19,539 nucleotides of DNA. Origin: an uncultured Prevotella sp. GTDB taxonomy: Bacteria > Bacteroidota > Bacteroidia > Bacteroidales > Bacteroidaceae. The stretch is taken from the NCBI GenBank assembly GCA_900553965.1, contig USFX01000021.1:1-19539 (forward strand), given 5' to 3'. Positions 13,766-19,539 of the stretch are shown one piece after another. The notes below the pieces were generated by a model, which worked only from the letters and a program-made list of their open reading frames with translations, did no database searches and was not told the DNA's origin. Made by a program: the position numbers and the translations under genes. Each line of letters starts with the position of its first letter. Within the stretch, counting starts at the first letter, position 1.

Positions 13766-16135
13766 CTACTGATTGGCCAGCGTCCTGACGGTCTTCAGAA
13801 ACTCGCCCATATCACTGGTGTGATTCCAGTGCAGCTTGTGCATGTTGCCCTGTTTGTCAATCAGGCGGTATGTGGGATAGCCCGTCAGGCCGACATATTC
13901 CTCCACGACATTCTGCTGTTTTTCCGGAAGCAGATAGTGAACGCAGTCGGAACCGGTGAGACCGTATTCCGCGATGATGTTCTTCCACGACTCCTCCGAT
14001 GAGCGGTTGGCCAGATAGAGATATACGATGTCGTAGTCCTTCAGCTGCTTCTTCACTTCGGGAGACTCCTTGAGCTTTCTCTTGCACGGCGAGCACCACG
14101 TTCCCCATATATCGAGATAGACAATCCGTCCCCTGTATGGTTCCACAATCTTGTCGAGTATGGCCTTACCGTCGGTCAGTCCCTCTACGTCAGAAGACGG
14201 GCGGATGCTTGCCTTGACGGCAGCTTCGGCCTTTTCTGCAAGCTGTTTGTAATAGTTGTGGGCTTCGAGTATAGCCTTGCGTACGACAGGGTGCTTTATT
14301 CCGTTGGCCACAGCGAGATGGCTCTCCGGCAGCGGTACATGGTCATGGTCGATATAGAAGTAAAGTTCGCGTGCGCGGCAGATGTCGCGCAGCGTCGGGT
14401 CAGAGTAAAGCGAGTCTATGACTTCCGCCTCGTTCTGGAACGGCTTGGGCATCTTCGCTTTGTAGAAAGTCTGGAAATCGTCACGGCGGAATATGACATC
14501 AAGTTCTTCGTTGATACCGGCATACTTTTCGCTGATCTTCTTTCTGAAACTCTCACGCTCTTCGTCCTTGGTCAGTTTCGAATATTCCTTCATCTCGTCA
14601 AGATAGCCCTGCCACTTCTTTATTATAGCCTCTTCGTCCTTACTGTACACCATCCCTTCCTTCTTGAACGACAGGAGCCGTTCGGGGGTCACAATCGTGT
14701 TTTTAGGCTTCTGGCGTTTATAATAAGAGATGAGATGATTCAAGTAAAAATCAAATGAGCGAGTGAGCGACAGCGGGACTTCCGGATTTATGATTGCCGT
14801 CTTGCCCACATAGTCAAGAAGCTCTGCCGGCAGCGTGTAGTCATTGGCATAATACTGCAACTGCATCAATTCCCAACATGCCGTGAACTTGCAGTCTTCA
14901 CGACGGTAGTCAAGATAGCGTCTGCTCAGTGTCGGGCATTTCCCGGCCTGCGCCTTTATCTTTTCAAGATTCTGACAATATGCGTCGGTCCATCGGTTCT
15001 TCAGTACTATGATAGAGTCATTGTCCAAATCTCCACGCAGGTCAACGTATGCACTTTCAGACCTCATCCTGTGAGCCAGCAACTCGTTCTGCAGCCGTGC
15101 ATTCTTGCCCATGAACAATGTGCATCCGGCCTTCTTGTCAATGAGCAGGAAGTAGGTCTCACCCGGCTCCAATACCGTGGCGACCGGCGAACGCTTTCTG
15201 TCCAGATACATCTCCTGAGCTCCTGTCAGGGGAAGTCTTATCTGGAAACGGCCGAAAGAGTCGATTTTGGCAGAATACGTATTCTCGGAATGTGTCAGGA
15301 CGTTGTAAACGTCGACCTCAAAGTCCTTGCCGACGTTGAGCAGCTCTGCAGGCCAGTCTTTCAGCCATCCGTTTATGACGGCCTCACCTTCCGCCAGTCC
15401 GGTCTTGAACGGCGTTTCGTCAGGCGTGGGATAGTCCGGAAGGAATTTTGAAGTTATCCGCGAACAGAGCATCTTACGGCCGTTGATAGCGATGCTGCGC
15501 TTACCGTCCTTTTCCTTGCCCAACGTGACGGTGACGTCCTCATTGCCGTCTGTCAGGACAACCTTTTTGTCTTTACGGACTTTATATCGCCACAACCTGC
15601 TGTCGTACACGGCACAATCCTCATAAAGACCTATTTCCCAGTCGCCCGACTCTTCGTTGCGCCAGTTGCTGTTGAAGAGACCGGTCTTGCAGTAAACAGC
15701 CGGGTCGGTTATGCTCCAGATTTTGAACGCATTTTTTATGTTTCCTTCAATGAAGTCGAAACTTCTGATTCCTGCGGGCAGAGGGTCGAAATGAAGTGCG
15801 ACGTCCAATTCGCCGCTGTCTGAAACCCTGAAGTTCTTATTCAGCTCTATCGCCCGCGCGTTTTCACCGACAATCTCAGCTGACTTAATCTTATATGACT
15901 GTCCGTTGTCAGCCTTCAGACATGCAGTCGACTGAACATTTATTTTTGCCCGTGGCTGGAATTTCATGTTAAGCCGCAGAATGGTCTCCGTATCTTTAAA
16001 CTCGACCTCGGTCACCTTGAACGCATCTTCCGTATAAGGCATGTTGATGGCGGCCGGTTCTTTCCAGACTTTCTGCGCGAGACAGGTGGTTATCATGCTT
16101 AATGTCATGACAAGCGATAAAACAAGTTGTTTCAT
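13766..16135 (-). CDS. Large periplasmic protein with C-terminal TlpA-like thioredoxin domain
   Basis: A 789-residue exported protein. The signal peptide MKQLVLSLVMTLSMITTCLA is probably cut before QKVW. Residues 25 to about 260 are beta-rich and unlike any family I recognise. A stretch with VDVYNVLTHSENTYSAKIDS then GRFQIRLPL (about 285-315) resembles the carboxypeptidase-regulatory-like beta-sandwich often found before such thioredoxins. Residues 350-640 look mainly helical. The last 130 residues form a TlpA/ResA-like thioredoxin domain with the redox pair Cys681 and Cys684 in WCSPC and the cis-proline loop GYPTYRLID. The domain suggests thiol-disulfide exchange in the periplasm; the partner is unknown. 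Genes of this type are often multiple in Bacteroidales. The upstream gene is speA, more than 380 bp away, and a promoter element stands at 16242-16235. Confidence 0.85.
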   Translation of the reverse strand: MKQLVLSLVMTLSMITTCLAQKVWKEPAAINMPYTEDAFKVTEVEFKDTETILRLNMKFQPRAKINVQSTACLKADNGQSYKIKSAEIVGENARAIELNKNFRVSDSGELDVALHFDPLPAGIRSFDFIEGNIKNAFKIWSITDPAVYCKTGLFNSNWRNEESGDWEIGLYEDCAVYDSRLWRYKVRKDKKVVLTDGNEDVTVTLGKEKDGKRSIAINGRKMLCSRITSKFLPDYPTPDETPFKTGLAEGEAVINGWLKDWPAELLNVGKDFEVDVYNVLTHSENTYSAKIDSFGRFQIRLPLTGAQEMYLDRKRSPVATVLEPGETYFLLIDKKAGCTLFMGKNARLQNELLAHRMRSESAYVDLRGDLDNDSIIVLKNRWTDAYCQNLEKIKAQAGKCPTLSRRYLDYRREDCKFTACWELMQLQYYANDYTLPAELLDYVGKTAIINPEVPLSLTRSFDFYLNHLISYYKRQKPKNTIVTPERLLSFKKEGMVYSKDEEAIIKKWQGYLDEMKEYSKLTKDEERESFRKKISEKYAGINEELDVIFRRDDFQTFYKAKMPKPFQNEAEVIDSLYSDPTLRDICRARELYFYIDHDHVPLPESHLAVANGIKHPVVRKAILEAHNYYKQLAEKAEAAVKASIRPSSDVEGLTDGKAILDKIVEPYRGRIVYLDIWGTWCSPCKRKLKESPEVKKQLKDYDIVYLYLANRSSEESWKNIIAEYGLTGSDCVHYLLPEKQQNVVEEYVGLTGYPTYRLIDKQGNMHKLHWNHTSDMGEFLKTVRTLANQ

Positions 16136-16234
16136 ATTCTGATTAGTTCATGTATATTCACGTTGTGGTAAAGATATGCAGATGAGACGACGGAAGCCCG
16201 GTTTAGCTGTGTCGGGGGCAACTTTGTCATGAGG

Positions 16235-16242
16235 CAAAGGTA
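16235..16242 (-). promoter_or_regulatory. -7 promoter element of the thioredoxin-domain gene
   Basis: TACCTTTG on the minus strand matches TAnnTTTG exactly, with no clear -33 TTTG. The leader would be about 93 nt. A weaker alternative, TATCTTTA, lies nearer the gene at 16176-16169. Confidence 0.5.
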
Positions 16243-16418
16243 CATAAAATGTCCGATAACAGGATGTTTCCACATCGTTTATTAAGTTTCATTATCAATA
16301 ATGCTCATTTTGTAACGGATAGGAAAGTATGGGGCAATCCAGATGATAATAATGGAAAGGACTTTCACGCTGTAGCGGAGTTATCTTCCGAACAGCCATG
16401 ATTTTCAAGCGGAATTAT

Positions 16419-16442
16419 CTTTGCGCCTTTGCGGCCTTTGCG
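16419..16442. repeat. CTTTGCG triplet repeat
   Basis: CTTTGCG occurs three times in 24 bp (16419-16425, 16427-16433, 16436-16442), at spacings of 8 and 9 bp. It is the same heptamer and period as in the arms of the inverted repeat at 13681-13753, but here only one orientation is present. Confidence 0.8.
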
Positions 16443-16522
16443 TTTTCATATAATAATTGACATGTATCGGAATGTGCTCATACGAGAACAATGATGTCTG
16501 TCGCTGTTCGCATTTACGCCGT

Positions 16523-18415
16523 TCACTCCAGATAGGTATATCCGTAGAGTCCCGAACGGTAGTTGCTGAGGAACTCCTTGCCTTCTTCGAGTGTTATCTT
16601 GCCCTGCTTGACGCTCTTAGTTACCCACACCTCCAGCTGGCGCACCAGCTTCTTGGGGTCATACTGGACGTAGTCGAGCACCTCGGCGACGGTCTCGCCG
16701 TCGATGATCTGGTCGATATGATAGTGGCCGTCCTGAACACTGATGTGGACAGCTGTTGTGTCGCCGAAGAGGTTGTGCATGTCGCCGAGTATCTCCTGAT
16801 AGGCTCCGACGAGGAAGACACCGAGATAGTAGGGCTCGTTCTTGCGCAGCGTGTGGACCGGCAGGACGTGGGAGTTGTTTCGGTTGGTGACGAAATTGGC
16901 TATTTTGCCGTCGCTGTCGCACGTGATGTCCTGCAGCGTGGCGTTGCGCGTGGGGCGCTCGCCGAGCCTCTGGATGGGCATGATGGGGAACAGCTGGTCG
17001 ATGGCCCATGAGTCGGGAAGCGACTGGAAGAGCGAGAAGTTGCAGAAATACTTGTCCGCGAGGAGCTTGTCGAGGCTCATCAGCTCCTCCGGAGTGTGCT
17101 TGAGATGCTTCGCGAGGATGTTTATCTCGCGGCAGACACTCCAGTACATGCTCTCTATCTCGGCCCGCGTGCGCAGGTCGACGATGCCGTGGCTGAACAG
17201 GTCGAGCGCCTCCTCGCGTATCTGCTGCGCGTCGTGCCAGTCCTCCAGCATGGTCCGCGGGTTCAGATTGTCCCATATTTCATAGAGGTCCTTGACCAGC
17301 TGGTGGCTGTCGGCCGACGGCTCAAACTCCTCCGCCATCTGCGGCACGGCGGCGGTCTCCAGCACGTCTATGACCAGAACGGAGTGGTGGGCCGTCAGCG
17401 AGCGCCCGCTCTCGGTGATGATGTTCGGATGGGGCAGTCCGTTCTTGTCGGCGGCGTCGACAAAAGTGTATATGCAGTCATTGCCGTACTCCTGTATCGA
17501 GTAGTTGACGGAGCTCTCGCTGCTCGGCGAGCGCGTGCCGTCGTAGTCGACGCCGAGTCCTCCGCCGCAGTCGATGAAGTCGACGTTGTAGCCCATCTTG
17601 TGCAGCTGCGTGTAGAACTGTGCGGCCTCCCGCAGTGCGGCCTGTATGCGGCGGATGTTGGTTATCTGGCTTCCGATGTGGAAGTGGATGAGCCGCAGAC
17701 ACTCACGCATTCCCTTGCGTTCGAGCAGATCGAGCGCTTCGAGCAGCTCGCTGCTGTTCAGTCCGAACTTGCTCGCGTCGCCGCCGCTCTCCTCCCACTT
17801 GCCGCTGCCTGAGGCGGCGAGCTTGATGCGGATGCCGAGATTGGGGCTGACGTTGAGTTTCTTGGCCACGCGGGCTATTATCTCCAGCTCGTTCAGCTTC
17901 TCAACGACAATGAAAATGCGCTTTCCCATCTTCTGCGCCAGCAGCGCCAGCTCTATGTAGCTCTGGTCCTTGTAGCCGTTGCAGACGATGATGGAGTCGC
18001 TCTGGCATTGTACGGCGATGACGGCGTGGAGCTCCGGTTTCGAGCCGGCCTCCAGACCGAGGTTGAACTTGCGTCCGTGTGAGATGATCTCTTCCACCAC
18101 GGGCTGCATCTGGTTGGCCTTGATGGGGTAGATTATGAAGTGCTCGGCCTTGTAGCCGTACTCCTCCGCCGCACGCTTGAAGCAGCTGCTTGTCTTTTCT
18201 ATGCGGTTGTCGAGAATGTCGGGGAAGCGCAGCAGCACGGGGCTCGTGACATCGCGCAGCGCCAGCTCGTCCATCACTTCGCGCAGGTCAATCTGCGTTT
18301 CGTCCTTGCATGGTGTGACATAGACATCGCCGCTGTCGTTGATGCCAAAGTAGGAAGTGCCCCAACCGTTGATGTTGTAGAGCTCCTTCGAGTCTTCGAT
18401 AGTCCACTTTTTCAT
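16523..18415 (-). CDS. speA: Biosynthetic arginine decarboxylase
   Basis: A 630-residue PLP enzyme of the SpeA family (alanine-racemase fold type). It converts arginine to agmatine, the first step of the agmatine route to putrescine and spermidine. The PLP lysine is Lys99 in IIYPIKANQMQPV; other marks are FNLGLEAGSKPEL, the IHFHIGSQI motif, the DCGGGLGVDYDG phosphate-binding loop, TESGRSLTAHHSVLV, and the C-terminal LVGAYQEILGDMHNLFGD that completes the active site. Length matches the family (about 630). The N-terminus MKKWTIEDSKELYNINGWG supports the start at 18415. It follows aroK on the same strand after 117 bp containing a hairpin. No agmatine deiminase or other polyamine gene is in view. 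Confidence 0.97.
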   Translation of the reverse strand: MKKWTIEDSKELYNINGWGTSYFGINDSGDVYVTPCKDETQIDLREVMDELALRDVTSPVLLRFPDILDNRIEKTSSCFKRAAEEYGYKAEHFIIYPIKANQMQPVVEEIISHGRKFNLGLEAGSKPELHAVIAVQCQSDSIIVCNGYKDQSYIELALLAQKMGKRIFIVVEKLNELEIIARVAKKLNVSPNLGIRIKLAASGSGKWEESGGDASKFGLNSSELLEALDLLERKGMRECLRLIHFHIGSQITNIRRIQAALREAAQFYTQLHKMGYNVDFIDCGGGLGVDYDGTRSPSSESSVNYSIQEYGNDCIYTFVDAADKNGLPHPNIITESGRSLTAHHSVLVIDVLETAAVPQMAEEFEPSADSHQLVKDLYEIWDNLNPRTMLEDWHDAQQIREEALDLFSHGIVDLRTRAEIESMYWSVCREINILAKHLKHTPEELMSLDKLLADKYFCNFSLFQSLPDSWAIDQLFPIMPIQRLGERPTRNATLQDITCDSDGKIANFVTNRNNSHVLPVHTLRKNEPYYLGVFLVGAYQEILGDMHNLFGDTTAVHISVQDGHYHIDQIIDGETVAEVLDYVQYDPKKLVRQLEVWVTKSVKQGKITLEEGKEFLSNYRSGLYGYTYLE

Positions 18416-18476
18416 TCAATCGTTCTTTTTAAGGGAATTTGAGGGGTTAAGGTAGTTAAATAATAAAGAGGTGGAG

Positions 18477-18517
18477 GAGCCGTCCTTTCCCGTTGCCGTA
18501 TGGCCGCCGGACGGCTC
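18477..18517 (-). terminator. Hairpin between aroK and speA, possible weak terminator
   Basis: On the minus strand GAGCCGTCC (18517-18509) pairs perfectly with GGACGGCTC (18485-18477) across a 23-nt loop, followed by CTCCACCTCTTTATTATTT. Loop length and a broken T tract make termination partial at best; it could also be a leader structure of speA. I see no clear promoter for speA in the gap. Confidence 0.5.
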
Positions 18518-18532
18518 TTCCGCCTCGTGAAA

Positions 18533-19060
18533 TCAAATCTTAAGCAGTTCCCGGAGTCTTTCCACCGAGATCTTTATCTTTTCGTAGTTGTCCATCAGAC
18601 TCACGTCGAGCGTGTGGCGGGCCTTGGTGTAGAACGGCTCGCGCCGTGCGAGCTGCTCCGTGATGAAAGCGACGAGCTCTTCGGGCGACTTTCCTTTCAG
18701 CAGGGGGCGCTCCGTCTTGCCCATGAGCAGATGACGGTAGAGCACTTCGGGGTCGGCCTTGAGATAGACCACATCGCCCTGGGCGTTCATGTAGTCGATG
18801 TTGTCGAAGAAGCACGGCGTTCCTCCGCCGCAGCTGATGACCACGTCCTCGAACTCCGCCACTTCGTGGAGCATGTTATGCTCAATCCTGCGGAAGCCGT
18901 CCTCGCCTCTCTCGGCGAATATCTGTGGTACGGTCTTGTGCTGGCGGCTCTCGATGTACCAGTCGAGGTCGTAGAACTGGAGTCCCAGCTCACGGGCCAG
19001 CGCCTTGCCGACGGTGGTCTTTCCGGCGCCCATATAGCCTACGATGATTATTCTCTGCAT
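18533..19060 (-). CDS. aroK: Shikimate kinase
   Basis: A 175-residue shikimate kinase, which phosphorylates shikimate at O3 in the aromatic amino acid pathway. The Walker A motif GYMGAGKTT is at residues 8-16, the DxD-like YDLDWYIE at 30-37 (Asp33), the shikimate-binding FAERGEDGFRRIE at 48-60 (Arg58), and CGGG near 78-81. TERPLL lies in the lid. The open frame extends 27 codons upstream to 19141, overlapping the end of topA. That extension is rich in glycine, serine and asparagine and unlike the family, so the ATG at 19060 (MQRIIIVGYMGAGKTT) is taken as the start. The topA stop is 38 bp upstream, so the two are probably one transcript. Confidence 0.95.
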   Translation of the reverse strand: MQRIIIVGYMGAGKTTVGKALARELGLQFYDLDWYIESRQHKTVPQIFAERGEDGFRRIEHNMLHEVAEFEDVVISCGGGTPCFFDNIDYMNAQGDVVYLKADPEVLYRHLLMGKTERPLLKGKSPEELVAFITEQLARREPFYTKARHTLDVSLMDNYEKIKISVERLRELLKI

Positions 19061-19098
19061 GTCGTTGGAGATGTTGTCGGAAGAAGGTTCCGGTGTTC

Positions 19099-19539
19099 CT
19101 ATTTCTTCTTTACCGGTGCCGCCTTGACGATTTCCATGCACTCTTCGAACGTCAGCCCGGCCGCGCGCTCGTGCATGTTCTTCGGCAGACGGTAGTTCTT
19201 TCCGCCGTAGGCGATGTAGGGACCGTAGCGGCCGTTGAGAACCTCCATGCCGGGGTCTTCGTCGAACGCTTTTATGTGGCGCTGGGTCTCCTGCTGGCGT
19301 TTCTTCTCGATGAGGTCCTTGGCCGTTTCGAGCGTCACCGTCATGGGGTCCTCGCCCTTGGGGAGTGACACATACTTGCCCTTGTGGAGCACGTAGGGGC
19401 CGAAGCGTCCGGCGCCGATGACAACTTTTTCGCCCTCATACTCGCCTATCTCGCGGGGCAGCCGGAAGAGTTCGAGCGCCTCTTCGAGCGTTATCGTCTC
19501 GATGCTCTTGTCTGACGGTATCTGTGCGAAGCGCGGCTT
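19099..19539 (-). CDS. topA: DNA topoisomerase I, C-terminal part (5'-truncated by the window edge)
   Basis: The last 146 codons of a type IA topoisomerase gene are present; the frame is open from the window edge to the stop at 19101-19099. Topoisomerase I relaxes negative supercoils. The part seen is the repeat-rich C-terminal tail: two copies of a GRxGPYV/I-type motif, in IGAGRFGPYVLHKGKYVSLP and LNGRYGPYIAYGGKNYRLP, with the element ITLEEALELFRLPREIG before the first. This is the Topo C-terminal repeat found in Bacteroidetes TopA, which contacts DNA, and it ends in a lysine cluster (APVKKK). The catalytic tyrosine domain lies outside the window. aroK follows by 38 bp. Confidence 0.9.
   Translation of the reverse strand, partial: KPRFAQIPSDKSIETITLEEALELFRLPREIGEYEGEKVVIGAGRFGPYVLHKGKYVSLPKGEDPMTVTLETAKDLIEKKRQQETQRHIKAFDEDPGMEVLNGRYGPYIAYGGKNYRLPKNMHERAAGLTFEECMEIVKAAPVKKK

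Larger units (their letters stand above)
16136..16522. other. Gene-free stretch between speA and the thioredoxin-domain gene
   Basis: This 387-bp gap holds the promoter element at 16235-16242 and the CTTTGCG cluster at 16419-16442. I see no terminator hairpin for speA and no convincing small gene; the remaining sequence is A/T-rich and plain. Confidence 0.75.

Noticed and set aside
16416..16423. TATCTTTG on the plus strand as a promoter
   Set aside because: No -33 TTTG and no plus-strand gene downstream; the match comes from the CTTTGCG repeat.
16457..17812. Plus-strand frames of 184 and 238 codons opposite speA
   Set aside because: Antisense shadows of speA, whose PLP and glycine-loop motifs are unmistakable.
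19061..19141. A longer N-terminus for shikimate kinase
   Set aside because: The 27 extra residues overlap topA and lack family similarity; the family N-terminus begins at the ATG at 19060.
18500..19195. A 231-codon plus-strand frame across aroK and the end of topA
   Set aside because: Both minus-strand genes have convincing motifs; the plus frame is low-complexity in valine, leucine and arginine, as antisense frames of GC-rich genes often are.

Overview
The window looks like a chromosomal segment from a Bacteroidales bacterium, most likely of the Prevotellaceae. The grounds are promoters of the Bacteroidetes type (TTTG, about 19-20 bp, TAnnTTTG), near absence of Shine-Dalgarno sequences, an archaeal/eukaryal-type prolyl-tRNA synthetase, a SerA with the lysine-substituted active site I recall from Bacteroidales, lipoproteins with acidic residues after the lipobox cysteine, and the order topA-aroK-speA. 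Genus is inference. Nearly all genes are housekeeping or metabolic. I see no transposase, integrase, phage gene, CRISPR array, toxin-antitoxin or recognisable defence system.

Layout. (1) 1-563: the 5' part of a lipoprotein gene on the minus strand, and a divergent promoter region. (2) 564-2727, plus: a WalJ/YycJ-like metallo-hydrolase and a DbpA-like DEAD-box helicase. (3) 2834-6837, plus: serC, a terminator, serA, a DUF1015 gene and a YigZ/IMPACT gene; the first genes carry out the early steps of serine synthesis. (4) 6840-7294: tRNA-Ser(CGA) with its own promoter and terminator, then a striking non-coding array of four 17-bp palindromes at an exact 22-bp period. (5) 7295-8761, minus: an OmpA-domain lipoprotein gene followed by mtgA, both envelope functions. 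(6) 8892-10373, plus: proS, ended by a long hairpin that faces a convergent short-chain dehydrogenase gene (10523-11272, minus). (7) 11508-13669, plus: a LacI-type operator candidate, a promoter element, uxuA and an SDR fructuronate reductase, which together turn fructuronate into 2-keto-3-deoxygluconate. (8) 13681-13753: a perfect 29-bp inverted repeat built of CTTTGCG-type octamers. (9) 13766-19539, minus: a large periplasmic thioredoxin-domain protein, speA, aroK and the 3' part of topA. A related CTTTGCG cluster lies at 16419-16442.

The least explained parts are non-coding: the 22-bp palindrome array and the two CTTTGCG repeat sites. Among proteins, the DUF1015 gene tied to serA, the unusual SerA active site, and the uncharacterised N-terminal two thirds of the 789-residue thioredoxin protein deserve attention. 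I do not see convincing evidence of an entirely new multi-gene system.
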